In this document: piece by piece, positions 27,214 through 37,825 of the stretch
Layout: each line of letters opens with the position of its first letter
Position numbering within the stretch: the first letter of the stretch is position 1
Assembly (NCBI GenBank): GCA_951213105.1
Contig: OX578150.1
Span: 23,812,022-23,876,021, forward strand
Direction of reading: 5' to 3'
DNA from: Amaurobius ferox
Taxonomy: Eukaryota > Arthropoda > Arachnida > Araneae > Amaurobiidae
DNA length: 64,000 nucleotides
Program-made: the position numbers and the translations under genes
Notes under the pieces: generated by a model
The model's database searches: none
What the model was told of the DNA's origin: nothing
Seen by the model: only the letters and a program-made list of their open reading frames with translations

Positions 27214-28896
27214 TCAGAGTGACTGCTGAAGATCTCGAATTCTTGCCAATTCTCTCTTCCATGCATTACAAGAGTTTTTGTCTCTGGAATTATGATAAAT
27301 GTCCCATTTCAAGTTTGGGTTGGCGTTTAATGCCGTAGTGCAGTTTATACAGATGGAACGAGAGGCTTTACAGTTTTTGTAATTGTGGTCAGTTTTTGTA
27401 CAATTACTGCAGTTCCCGGTGATCCATGGACAATAGGCTGCAGTGTGACCAAATCCTTGACAGCAGAAACACAGTTGGAAGCCGATATATTTTTTGATCA
27501 TATAGTAGTTAAAATGATGGAAGATTTTCTTGGCATCCGTTAAGTACTTGGCTGACATTTAATCCAGAAGGAAGACCCAGTTCACAGTGCCTCGACTGTT
27601 TGTAAAGTTTCTAATTATTCTAAATTCTTTGAGGAGTCCCGGAGGAAGGTTTTTCATGATGAGAAGGCGGTTGTCATCCTCACGGAAGTTCACAGGAATG
27701 TTGAATATAATTAAGTTCTGCTTTTTTGTAGGCTGTTTAGATATTTTGAATTTTTCACTGATGTTAGAGTTTAGGAACTTGGGGAGCAGGGCGTCCGCGT
27801 CCCCGTTACAGCATGTCACTTTAAGGGTTCCATTATTAAGTGTGGAAACATTTTTAATTTTGACATCCGATGGACACCGAAGAGAGAGAAGTTCTTTTTT
27901 GAGTTGTTGGTTATCTTTTGTTCTGTCCTTTCCTTGCAAGAGGATGTTTGCGAAGGTCGGTTTAACTGGACGTGGAGTAGTTGAGGATGTGGCAGAAGTT
28001 GATGGCTGGAGAAGATTGTTTCCGAGAGTTGTTGAAATTTCTGTAAGATTTTCCTTAACGGATGAGTTGATTAAATTGGGAATGTTATCTGTCAGGCTCT
28101 TGGTGAAGTTTTCGAGATTTGTGGAGATCGATTCTTTCAGGTTTTTCAGTTCCTCTTCCATGGTATGCCTCATGTCTTGGAGGGTTTCAGCTGGGTTTGG
28201 GCCCAAAATGGGCGCAGAGTTAAAGGTTTGGCCTTCGAATATAGTGCAGGCGTCTCTAAGGTGTGCAAGCTTTTCGTCGAGGTATTTCTTCTGCGATGGC
28301 GAAGGTTTTATGTATCTTGAAATGTAGTTGTGAATTTGATTAGAAAAGCGTCTCACTTTCAATAGGAAGCAGTTATTAGGTTCGGTGGTGTCATCAACCA
28401 TATCAGCAGTGGCTATGGACGTGTCATCATCCTCCACAAAAGTTTTCCGGATTTTATTACTTTCATCCTTTGTAGTAGTTGAGTGTTCCGGGGAAGATAG
28501 TTTTTGGATTCTACTAGCCGAAAGGAGAACAGGAGACTTAGAGAACACCGTGAACTGCGGTTTGGGGGAGGAGAATGCAGAAGTTCGTTGAGGCAAAACA
28601 GGTATGATGGGAAGAGGTGTGGATACAGCTGAGGAGTATAGCATGTCAGGGGTAGAATTTGAGGTTGTAGTTCGAAGATCGACGAGTTTAACCGTTGGTT
28701 GCATGTTAAAATTGCTGCGAGTGGTCACACTGTCAGGAGAGGAAGATTTAGTGGTGCATGGAGAGGGATCAACCGGGAGAACAGCAGTAGAAGGTGATGT
28801 ATCAGAAGTAGTTGAAGGTGATGTATCTGAAGTAGTTAAGTCTATGGAGACTGGCGTAGTTGGATTTGAAGAGTCAGGAATTGTTATTGAGTTCAT
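27214..28896 (-). CDS. LINE C ORF1: Gag-like protein, one in-frame stop
   Basis: The frame runs from ATG 28,896 to 27,214 and is interrupted only by a TAA at 27,559-27,561, directly before an ATG, so it is one frame of about 560 codons with a nonsense change. The N-terminal half is Ser/Thr/Pro-rich with TSDTSPS repeats. A central helical region follows, then an RRM-like region. After the stop come the knuckles CFCCQGFGHTAAYC, CSNCTKTDHNYKNC and a CINC group. The same three-knuckle plan as in B, C2 and D points to RNA binding. Confidence 0.83.
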
Positions 28897-30203
28897 GCGG
28901 TTGCTACGGCTTGCTCCAGCAGGGAGGAGGGGGGGGAAATTAGTCGAGGGGGGGGTGAATTATTCATGATGATATAAGCTTTGTATGGTATAATAATATC
29001 AACAATATGTCAAAGTAATATTAAAATATATTTACAAAAAATTTACGGGAGGGATGGTGAGTGAAAACGAGCAGAAGGTATTAAACATAGGTATCATTTT
29101 AAAGGTAATTAAATAGTAGATGTAGATTTTAGGACCACATAATGTTTGTCACAATTTGGCTAGGAGGCTTAGTTTTCGAGATATTTAAGTTTTAAACTTT
29201 TAAAGAAAAAAATTGAAATTTTAAAATTAAATTAAACACAGGGACATGACCATTTAAAATAATCAGTACGAAGAGGCGGTTTCAAATATGTAAAAATCTT
29301 AAGTGCAGGGGGCGGTAGTGTCGAGAAAAAGTCAAAAAACTAAACGGGGGAGGGGGGACCGAAAGTGAAAGCATTTGAAGATACGAATAAAATAAAGCGA
29401 AGGTAAAAGGAAGAAGAGGACAATTTCAAAGCTGGCGGGCCACAGGAAGATTACACTATTGCCAAAGGGGAGATACGCAGAAAGGTACAGGTCCGGGAAG
29501 GGCTCACCACAAAAAAAGGGGGGAGGTATTGAATCGATAGTAAAAATTTTTGAATACAGCAGTTACAGAAGTATAAAATACATACATATTAATTGATTCT
29601 GGGTAAAAAAGGGGGGTCATATTACGATAAGAAGACTTTATAGTATATATATATACATTTATATGGGCAATATCAATAAAATATAAGCAGTTTAACAGAT
29701 GTATAATGTGTGTGTTCCAACACACAATTCGAGTTTTCCTTCAATACAATTGAATCGAAAGTAAAAAATTCTGAAAACAACAGTTACAAAAGTACAAAAT
29801 ACACATATATTTACTGATCCTGGGTAAAAAAGGGGGGTCATATAACAATAAGAAGACATTATAATATATTTATACACATTTATACAATCAATTTCAACAA
29901 TATTTAAGTGGATTAACAGATGTATAAAGTGTGAATTCCATACACAGAACAAGCTTTCCTTCAATACAATTGCAGCGTCGAAATGGTACAGCTATTTAGA
30001 ATATTTACTATTTTAAATTTAAGATATCTCACCATCTAAGCAGAGTAGAAAAATGAACCTGGTATCGCAATGTAGCTACGGATATGGGCTACACGAAATA
30101 TACAACTTTCAATCACTACAAGAAGTATTCACGCTCCTACGGAGCAAGAATAGGGAGCTTGAAAAAGAGCGTCATCACACGATGATAGCAAGGGACGGAC
30201 TCC
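28897..30203 (-). other. 5' UTR of LINE C
   Basis: AT-rich sequence with no real gene. It includes the tandem repeat at 29,540-29,970. Because the TSD fixes the element end at 30,203, this is 1.3 kb of leader, where an internal promoter would be expected. Confidence 0.6.
29540..29970. repeat. Tandem repeat, period 221 bp, in the LINE C 5' UTR
   Basis: The word ctgggtaaaaaagggggg begins at 29,599 and 29,820, and the surrounding 200 bp are alike, including caca-caattcga or cacagaacaagc flanks and ttttccttcaatacaatt. Two copies are visible. The repeated unit contains the TATA-like words expected of a LINE promoter monomer. Confidence 0.75.
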
Positions 30204-30217
30204 CGTTCTAGTAGGGT

Positions 30218-30943
30218 GTCCATGTACACTGCTGGAACTTCAAAGGGCCAGTGATTGGTGTCGTTGCTTGCCCGAAACTGCGGTTTGATCTTTATCAGGC
30301 CAGGATCCACTATCCCAAGATGCCTCGCCATTGCGTTCTTGACATCTTGCGCTGTTGAGGAGGTATGGACATGGAAAAGGATTGCTTTAGCCAGACGTGG
30401 AGTCTGGTGGGCTATCCTCACTCCTTCCCTCAGATCTTTGTTGTTCTCCAAAGTCATCTTCAGTTTACTTGCTTCTGTCTGGTTATTACATTGTATCATG
30501 AGGCCGCCTGTTCTAGTGCGGATGACCTTCTTGATGGTGACGTCCTTGGGACATCCCATTGCACTCAGCTGTTGCTGGACCTGCTGTGCTGTCCTGATTT
30601 CTTCTGTAGGCTGCAACACCAGGGTGGCTGTTGCTCTGGTGACCTGAGCATAGGACTTGACTTCCTGAGGGGATGTCAAGACCGGTGGTAGGGCCGCCCT
30701 AGGATGAGTGGAAGCCTGCCTGACCACTTCAACCAGGTCTCTCGTCTGCCTTAGCTGCGCCTGCACCTCTGCTGATCTCAGTTCCTGAGCTATATACAGG
30801 AGTCTAGCTTCTTCTAGTTGCTCGCCCAGGAATTCCTTCGTCGGGCGCCTCATATTGTTATCCCTCTCACAAACTTGTATTATCTTGAGAAAGATATCAT
30901 TGACCTTGTTTAATGCGTCCATACGGAACCTCTTGGGGTCCAA
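30218..30943 (-). CDS. LINE B ORF1, middle part
   Basis: The frame begins MDPKRFRMDALNKVND and continues through a helical, Gln-rich region (EELRSAEVQAQLRQTRDLV). An RRM-like stretch follows (IRTAQQVQQQLSAMGCPKDVTIKKV) to VYMDTLLER, where LINE C begins. The C-terminal continuation, with the same LLER, is at 22,680. Below 30,204 the frame runs into the 5' end of LINE C and is not part of the gene. It is separated by a small frame change at 30,943-31,043 from the N-terminal part. Confidence 0.75.
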
Positions 30944-31042
30944 CCTTTTTTCCAGGCTAGCCAGGGCATCAGGGATGCTCTCAACAGACCCTTCTGGACT
31001 GGCCGTGAGGGCAAAGTTGTCCAGGATTTCTCTCCTAGAGAC

Positions 31043-31396
31043 TTATTCCGATGCTCCATCTGGAGCCCTAGTAACCTCTGAACTCGAGGCTTCTGCGGTG
31101 TCCGCCTGGTCTCCGTTCGGAGCCGAAACTTCTTGTGGTGGCTTTGGCGCCACGGCCGTTATATCCTCCTTGGGCCTCACAGAGGGCAAGGTAGCAGTAT
31201 CCTGAGCTCCATCTGGAGCTCTAGCATGTTTCCTCGTTGATTGAGGCATAACTTTGACTGGGGTCGTTATCTCGCGGATATCAGAGTCTTCCCCAGAGTC
31301 CTCTGAATCCACACGGGCCCTAGATTTGGGCGGTTCACCTTTCTTTTTAACCTTTTTCTTTGTGACCTGTCTAAATTCTCCATCGGATTTAGACAT
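31043..31396 (-). CDS. LINE B ORF1, N-terminal part
   Basis: A basic N terminus (MSKSDGEFRQVTKKKVKKKG) is followed by an acidic Ser/Asp stretch and a Pro/Ala-rich linker with the repeated word RAPDGA. Such low-complexity N termini are common in ORF1 of this group. The stop at 31,043 is followed by about 100 nt in another frame before the middle part starts, so the ORF is shifted there. Confidence 0.65.
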   Translation of the reverse strand: MSKSDGEFRQVTKKKVKKKGEPPKSRARVDSEDSGEDSDIREITTPVKVMPQSTRKHARAPDGAQDTATLPSVRPKEDITAVAPKPPQEVSAPNGDQADTAEASSSEVTRAPDGASE

Positions 31397-32616
31397 GGTC
31401 TAACCAGTGTAAAAACCTTGACGACAATGCCGGAAGACTGACAAAATGAGAAGTATCCTACCAAAACCAGGAGGAAGTCCAAAAAAGGTCCCAACGGACC
31501 CAAAAAGCCAGTGGCGACAATGGCGACTATGGCGACCTGAAAAAAGGGAGCCGGCTATTATGCCAAGCACAACCAAAAAACCCAGATGCACGTATTAGCA
31601 AAAACCCGGTTGCCAGGGGTGGCTACAAAAAGCCGGGGGAGTGGCGACAATGCCAAAAGATGGAGAAACCGATGCTGAAAAAGAAAAAGTCGAGATGTGC
31701 CTGGAACTAGTCCATATTTGGCAAAAAAGCTATGGCGACAAAAGGGACCCAAGAAATGGAAAGGAGGCTTGTTGCCTCAAACAATGGCGACAACCTGAGG
31801 ATGGAGAACTAACGAGCAAAGCGGCCAGACATGGCGAAAAAAATGGCGACAAATGTGGAGAGTGGCGACTATGCCAAAATGATTCTACGATGGAAAAAAA
31901 GCAAAGACCCAAAAATCAGAAAAATCTAGCAAAGTCCGAAAAAACAGGGAAAAAACGGCAAAGTCCGAAAAACCACCTGAAAAAATACAAGTCCAAGAAA
32001 CCCTGGAAAAAACAGCTAAGTCCAAAGAACCCAGCTAAAACGGCTAAGTACGAAAATGGTGCCTATAACGGCAAAGTCCAAAAAAAGATGAAAAATCAGC
32101 TAAGTGCAAAAAAGGACGTGAAAATGTAAAGTCCAGAAAACCCTGATTGAACGGCTAAGTCCAAACTGGAACAACTGATTAAATGAAATCCATTAGAAGG
32201 GAGGGAGTGGGACAACCAGGAAAATGGAACACGGGATCAAACACTTAAAGAAAATCAACAGACCCTGAAAAAACAGCCAAGTCCAAACTGGAACAACTGA
32301 ACAAGATGGAGGCGAGATTAAGTGGGAGAGGGACAACCAGGAACACGAGAACAGACACTTATATAAAAAAAAACTCAGATGCAAGCGGAGGGAGGAAAAG
32401 GGTGCGGACACCAAATGGAACAGCTGCCGATAAAACAGACAAAAAATGGAGAAAAGTTGAAAAATCAACTATTAAAAGAAAGGGGATGCAATTATCTACA
32501 CAATGAGAAAGATTAAAAGACGATCCGACCACTAATTACCTGGTAATCAGTGTTTGAAATGAGCCGGCGGGAGCTCGAAAACACACAACCTACCACGACG
32601 GTGGACAGCAGAGTAG
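31397..32616 (-). other. 5' UTR of LINE B
   Basis: No real gene. The plus strand shows repeated words gtggcgacaatggcga (31,510-31,870) and a long run of loosely repeated aagtccaaaaaac words (31,905-32,290). The 162-codon frame at 31,641-32,129 is this repetitive sequence and is not a protein. Such loosely repetitive leaders suit LINE promoters. The exact 5' end is unknown; it may lie at the target-site sequence ending at 32,616. Confidence 0.5.
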
Positions 32617-33255
32617 TAGTAGATAGGGACAGCCTTCGCTGGAGGACCCTACCTCCTGACCTACGAATGTTTAGAGGATTAGTGGTAGGGCTCCGACTCT
32701 ACTATCTAACATGACCGTCGCCGAGGCGACGGACCTGGGGAAACAGGCGCAGAACGAAGACCCCGCCGAACCTTGATCCGCGACTCCACGAAGGGGCACG
32801 AGAGGCGCCGCTGTCATGGTGGATTCCCCGACCGCCAGTGAAGGTTTATTCTGAAAATTATGATGGTTACAAATTGCAGATGACATGGTATCACATTACA
32901 TTGTTGTCTCAATAATAGTTACAGTTTTGCATTCAGTTCTAATGCAATATTTTGCTTATAGTTCTTTAGGATGGTGTGTCACTGCTGTGCATTCTGCTTG
33001 CTGGCATGCGCATGTATTCGTGCGTGCAGCTGATTTTTCTTGGCGGTAACTGTGTACATGTTGCTTGCCTGCACTAGAAATGTACGTGCAGCTGGTTTGT
33101 GGCACTAAACGGGTTGGATTACTGAACATATGCTGCTTGCTGAAGGCGTTCGCGCTACTTGATTGTGGCTCCAGAAGTTGTAAGGTTCTAGGTACTTGAT
33201 GCTATGAGAGTTCGTGCGACACTGAATGTTCGTGTCGCTAGTAGATAGGGACAGC
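32617..33255 (-). mobile_element. Family E fragment, copy 2, at the 28S R1 site (17-bp TSD)
   Basis: The element is 32,634-33,238 (605 bp), flanked by perfect 17-bp direct repeats tagtagatagggacagc at 32,617-32,633 and 33,239-33,255. On the minus strand that target is gctgtccctatctacta. This is 28S rRNA gene sequence and covers the known R1 insertion target about 75 bp downstream of the R2 site. The 3' half matches copy 1 (819-1060): AATAAA at 32,845-32,850, then the GC-rich module ending CGAAG. The 5' half is shorter than in copy 1. It is best read as a 5'-truncated R1-type element placed by its own endonuclease specificity. Confidence 0.82.
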
Positions 33256-33273
33256 TTGGGAATCTCGTTAATA

Positions 33274-33315
<42 letters not shown>
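33239..33315 (-). rRNA. 28S rRNA gene fragment downstream of the R2 site
   Basis: On the minus strand these 77 nt begin TAGCCAAATGCCTCG, directly after the R2 tail. They continue through the conserved 28S words TAATTAGTGACGCGC and TTAACGAGATTCCC to CTGTCCCTATCTACTA. From memory of insect 28S they show only a few differences (for example gaatgt where gaatgg is usual, and extra bases before ctgtccc). It is a fragment and not a functional gene. It holds both the R2 junction and the R1 target. Confidence 0.88.
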
Positions 33316-33403
33316 TTTTTTTTCCAACTCCAGGTCGGACTTAAGCCACTAGGCAGGCTTCTCCACTGTGAGTTCGTTCCACAAGACGCGATGGAACTCA
33401 TCT

Positions 33404-33586
33404 TCAGCCAATTCCTGTCCTTACGCTCGCAGAGCTCGGCATTCTCTGATGCACACGCCACGTCGCGTATGTTCCAACAATTGCCCTCGAAGACAACACC
33501 TTTAAGTCTTTCTTGCGTAGAATACCTAATGCTATCAATTCATCAGCCGATGAATTGGCTATGCTCCCTCTCCAGTTGATAGTCAT
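33404..33586 (-). CDS. R2 protein, C-terminal end
   Basis: The peptide begins within the TSD of the Gypsy element and reads WRGSIANSSADELIALGIL, then RKKDLKVLSSRAIVGTYATWRVHQRM before the stop. This is the usual end of R2 proteins, after the endonuclease. It joins the endonuclease frame at 45,487 once the Gypsy element is ignored. The remaining 88 nt to the 28S joint are the 3' UTR with an A8 end. Confidence 0.78.
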   Translation of the reverse strand: MTINWRGSIANSSADELIALGILRKKDLKVLSSRAIVGTYATWRVHQRMPSSASVRTGIG

Positions 33587-34604
33587 TGATATGTGAGTCA
33601 TCACACGTCAGGTATTGACGCTATACAGACCGATCTCGTAAAGTGGAGTTCATTAAAATACATCTAATAAGAAACTAAAAATGAAGAGACAAATTTTAAA
33701 CAGAAGTACATAAACATTTATTTATGCGATAACCATTACTAATATTTGATAAATTCAACAATTCCACAATGCATGTTTAATATTCCAGACCTCGTATCAA
33801 CTCATTTAATTTTACAATCATGCCGCGGAACCAATATTTCAAATCATATACTGATAGATTTCCTTTATCAACATCTGCTTTACGTGAGGCATACATTACA
33901 CAATTGCCTAATTAAATTCACTAAAACCTTTATTGCTCCTAACATTTTTTATAATTAATAGAGAGAGAGAGAGTGAGAGCAAGCATACTGAACAAATTGA
34001 CTTACGTGCAAAATACATGTAAAGAAATTGCCTACCTCTGGCATCGTCGTCGACGGAAACTTGTCATTGGCGGGAATCGGATCTCTCCGATCGGACTTCT
34101 CCGTGTCTCCTTGTCGCTCTCTCTAGCGACCACCTTTCCGCACTCACAAAATTCAACTCCTTTTCCTCGATTTTCAAATTTTAAAAGTTTTAGTCTCTCT
34201 TCATCTCTCCCCCTCTCTCTTAGGCCCCCAGACTCTCATTGGTTCCGTAAATACATAACTCCGCCTTCCGGCTATCTAACTGGCCGAAGCCCCCCTTGAA
34301 ATATCAGATATTTGAGCATTGTCTTTTTCGAGCAGAAAGTTCTCACGAACATTTTCCCATGTCCATCAGGAAGTTAATTGACTTCTCGGGTCAAGAGGTT
34401 CAACCCCTTCCGTCTGATATAGTACCTAGTGATGACGTGAATACGAGAAGCACCCTTTTTCACCCTCGAACCACGTCCGGTCCAGCTGTGTTCAAGGGAA
34501 CGTTATATGAATTGTCTCGCTGTATGAGGGACCATCTTCTTAGATCCCCTTCCACTTTCAAAATAGCAATGTTATATTGGGAATTGAAAATTACAATATA
34601 ACAA
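33587..34604 (-). repeat. Gypsy 3' LTR
   Basis: This is a direct repeat of 44,469-45,481, running on the plus strand from TGATATGTGAG to ATATAACA, 1018 bp. It is preceded by the TSD gtcat (33,582-33,586). The two LTRs differ by only a few bases and a 4-5 bp indel near 33,980. Being the left LTR of a minus-strand element, it is the 3' LTR. The short frames inside it are shared by both LTRs and are not genes. Confidence 0.92.
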
Positions 34605-34626
34605 TTACCCTTCTTCCCCCCCCCCC
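34605..34626 (-). promoter_or_regulatory. Gypsy polypurine tract
   Basis: On the minus strand ten G's followed by gaagaagggtaat abut the start of the 3' LTR (TGTTATATTG). This is the usual primer for plus-strand DNA synthesis and fixes the element's direction. Confidence 0.8.
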
Positions 34627-37600
34627 AACATTTGGTGGGAAAAAAGCCAATTATCGAGTTGCGGGTTCACCATCACACTGGCAGAGTTACCTGTGACATC
34701 ATCTCCTTTCTCTCTCAAATACTGAATCATCTGTAACATTACACTATATATACATATATCAGTCATTTCAGTACAACAAAAATATTACTGGTAACAAAAT
34801 ATCAAATACTCTTTGCACCAATACAAATCACAGTGTTCCTGGAAAGTTTTTTTTTTTTGTAAGCATCAGTTCGATTTATTGTTATTCTGTATCTGAAACA
34901 TTGTAGCTGCACTCGTGGAATGTCTTTTGAAAAGTTTGTAGTAAAGAAAAATGTTTAAACTGTTCATCTTTGTAATGGTACGATTGATTGTACACTATCT
35001 CCTTATGGTTAAACACTGGCCTTGTTGCAGAAATGGACATGAATCGCTGGAATTGCTGGGTAAGGAATCGTTGATTGTTTGGGAATCGTTGCACGTCTGG
35101 AATTGTTGAATCGCTGACCACTTGAGAATCGTTGTTTGTCTGGGATTGTTGAATCGCTGACCACTTGAGAATCGTTGTTTGTCTGGAATTGTTGAATCGC
35201 TGACCACTTGAGAATCGTTGTTTGTCTGGGATTGTTGAATCGCTGACCACTTGAGAATCGTTGTTCGTCTGGAATGGTTAAGTGACCGGAATCGCTGACC
35301 ACTTGGAAATCATTGTTTGTCTGGAATTGTTGAGTGACCGGAATCGCTGACCACTTGGAAATCATTGGACAACAGGATCTGTATGCTATTTCATGTTTTG
35401 TTTAAGCAAATCAATACATATACATTACACTCAGGCCAACTTATTATTACTCTCCTCTCTTAAAAACTCACCAAAGTATATTTTTTTACCAATTCAATTT
35501 CCATAATTTTAATTTGTCACCCGGCACACGAAACATTACAAAAAAACTCTCTTTTTTTTCTCAAACTCATTTAAATTTGTTAACATTCTCAAAATTTGCC
35601 CCATTGAAATTTCTATACTTTATCTACTTTAAATCCTTCCCTATAATATATACATTTTTTTTTACTTAAATTTGATACTCTCTTCAAACTTAAATTTTTC
35701 AAATTCCTACTATTTATTTATTTTACATTTCTCTGCCTTATGTTTTTCCACATTATATATATACATTTCTTATTTAACATCCTATCCATTTAAATTTGAT
35801 ACCTTACTAAACTTAAAATATTGAAATTCTTACACTCTCTATACATTAAACTTCACCACTCTTATCAATTTATATTTTCCTGACCTCATCATGTGTTCTC
35901 AATTGGACGTGCCATAAATATAACTCATGTACATATTTATAATAAAATACTTAAACAACTACACTATCCTCTCAAATACTATCAAAATAAGACCTATATA
36001 ACTCCAAAAATTTCCGCACAATACTTTAAAATTTTCCTACAAACTGAGATGACAGAAAAAAAAACCATGTAATCATTTAATTATCCTCCTACTGAAAATC
36101 TTATAACTCCCCTGCGATTCTATATTACGATATCCATAATTATACATTTTCTTTCACATATCACCTGGTTTAATCCATATCTTATACTTGGATACGGAAT
36201 TTCCCGAATTCATTAAATTATTCACTTTCCCACTTAATGAAAACATACTTAAAATTTTTTTTTTTTCGTAAATCTTATCACTCACTGAAAATCTCTCAAT
36301 GCATACATAATTACAAATTTTCTCTCAAATATCCTCTAACTCAATTCATATTCCATACTTGAATACCAAAATGTACATTTTCTTTTCTTATATCCGCTGT
36401 AATTGAATGCAAAGTCTCCTGAATTACCTCATTTCTCCTCTTTCCTTTTTCAATTTCCAAACTTTTGTGTAACATTTATTATAGCATCTAAATTCCCTGT
36501 TCAAACAGAAAAATCTAGTCCCCAGAGAAAATCTCGTAGTGGTATACAAGGTCAACATGTCCTTGTGCCATTGTGTCATTTTCCCGGGACAAGCTCCCCT
36601 TTCTGGCCTGCGGCTAATACGGGCATTTCTTCGTGTGAGTTCCCATGGCCAATTAGCTGTACAAATTTTTGAAGATGTTTTTTTGGCAAAATGGTACAAA
36701 TGTTCTCGTCCGCCATGTTGTGTAAAGTGTTCAGACGTCTCTGTATTACATGTGTGTATCTGTGTTTCGCGACTCCCATGGATTAAGCATTTCCCAGGAT
36801 TACGCAAGGATTCATTTACCCCACGGATTAATTAAAATGCGGTTAGTGTCCTTTTGTTCTACCATTGTATTTTATTATTATATCATGTTTATTTCCTGTC
36901 ACTAGCATCTAAATCGAAAACCTCCGCTATTTTAAAATTTTCACTGTGTGACCCTATCAAAATGTATGTAGAAACGCTTTTTTTTTTTTTTTCAAATGCT
37001 TTTTATTTAACCAACAATTCGCGTATGTTTATTAAAATTATCTATTCATTTGAAATTATAATTTGCGTATATTACAATTATCTATTTTCTTTGAACTGCC
37101 ATTTTGATTTTTAATTAAAATTCTCTATCCCTTTTAAACCCTAATTTCTTTTTATTTTAATTACCCATTATTTAGTTATTTAAATTACAACTTTTATTTT
37201 GAATTGCCAATTATTTATTTATTTAGATTACAATTTTTTTTAATTTTTTTTATTATGAATTATTTATTTATTTAAATTCCAATTTTTATTCTTAATTATG
37301 AATTATTTATTTATTTAAAATAGAAAAAAAAATTTGTTTTTCTCTTTCTTTTTTTTTTTTTTATTTTAATTACCAATTGTCTAATTATTTTAAACTATAA
37401 TTCTATAATTCCTATTTCCTCACGCGTATTCATCCAACAATGGTTGATCAGTCCGCTAATTAAATGAAGAGCGCGTGGAGAAAGTTTACTTTTGTTTTAA
37501 AATTTCACTGTTCTTTGAAAAGAGTTTTTTTTTTTTTTTTGAAATTCAAAATATCCCTTTATTTAATATTCCTAATTATCTTACCCATCGAAATTTTTAT

Positions 37601-37825
37601 TGCCTGGAAATCAAAATTCTCTTAAAAAAAACCTTCTTTTTATAGAGTTATAACGACTTTTTATAGAATTCTAACGATGTCCCCCTTTTGCTTTTTTTTT
37701 TTTTTTTCATGAAATGTGACGTGTCTCCTCTGTTATTTATGTTCTTTCCAAAATTTGAATTTAATATATATCCACATCTTTAACCTATCATCCCTAAAGT
37801 TTATTTATTTCGTGCTTTAATTGAA
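34627..37825 (-). other. Gypsy 3' untranslated region, AT-rich
   Basis: About 3.2 kb between the integrase frame and the polypurine tract, without a recognisable gene. It holds the minisatellite at 35,030-35,370, then very AT-rich sequence with many oligo(T) runs (36,978-36,993, 37,351-37,361, 37,526-37,540, 37,692-37,707). No envelope-like frame is present. The short frames at 36,403-36,835 have no domain that I recognise. Confidence 0.6.
35030..35370. repeat. Minisatellite, units of 43 then 52 bp
   Basis: The word aatcgctgaccacttg starts at 35,109, 35,152, 35,195, 35,238, 35,290 and 35,342, giving four units about 43 bp apart and then two 52 bp apart. The 52-bp type adds the word agtgaccgg. 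Looser copies precede them from about 35,040. The three overlapping frames on the minus strand here are only translations of the repeat. Confidence 0.9.

Larger units (their letters stand above)
22694..30203 (-). mobile_element. Full-length R1/LOA-group LINE (family C) with 14-bp TSD
   Basis: The element is bracketed by cgttctagtagggt at 22,680-22,693 and 30,204-30,217, an exact 14-bp duplication of LINE B ORF1 sequence. This gives both ends: the 5' end gggagtccgtccc at 30,203 and the 3' end ctgggctttcg at 22,694, with no poly(A). Inside are a 1.2-kb 5' UTR with tandem repeats, ORF1 (28,896-27,214), EN (26,959-26,057), RT (26,081-24,399), RNase H (about 24,300-23,687) and a Cys cluster (23,681-23,448), then a 3' UTR of about 750 bp. 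Small frameshifts and one nonsense codon break it, but no large part is missing. The size is 7,510 bp. Confidence 0.9.
18169..32616 (-). mobile_element. R1/LOA-group LINE with RNase H (family B), split by LINE C
   Basis: On the minus strand the order is a 5' region (about 32,616-31,397), ORF1 N part (31,396-30,218), the inserted LINE C with its TSD (30,217-22,680), ORF1 C part (22,680-22,223) and ORF2 (22,223-18,353), with a probable 3' end at the (TA)n tract. ORF1 ends and ORF2 starts in an overlapping TAATG, typical of coupled translation. Removing the 7.5-kb insertion leaves an element of about 6.9 kb, a normal size. It is dead: a 175-bp tandem duplication in the EN, an in-frame TGA before the RT and the insertion itself. 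The 3' border and the 5' border are inferred. Confidence 0.75.

Noticed and set aside
27587..28327. 246-codon plus-strand frame
   Set aside because: It lies opposite LINE C ORF1 and is an antisense shadow with no domain.
28980..30200. Possible CRISPR-like or satellite array from the repeated words
   Set aside because: There are only two diverged 221-bp copies in a LINE leader in a eukaryotic genome, with no spacers.
31641..32129. Lys-rich plus-strand frame of 162 codons
   Set aside because: It is the loosely repeated aagtccaaaaa leader of LINE B; composition alone makes it long.
33973..34601. Frames of about 100 codons repeated at 33,746-34,601 and 44,628-45,479, looking like a duplicated gene
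   Set aside because: They are the two LTRs of the Gypsy element; the repetition is the LTR structure and the frames have no domain.
34882..35365. Three long overlapping minus-strand frames rich in FNNSRQTT and SDSTIPDKQRF repeats
   Set aside because: They are translations of the 43/52-bp minisatellite in different frames, not a repeat protein.
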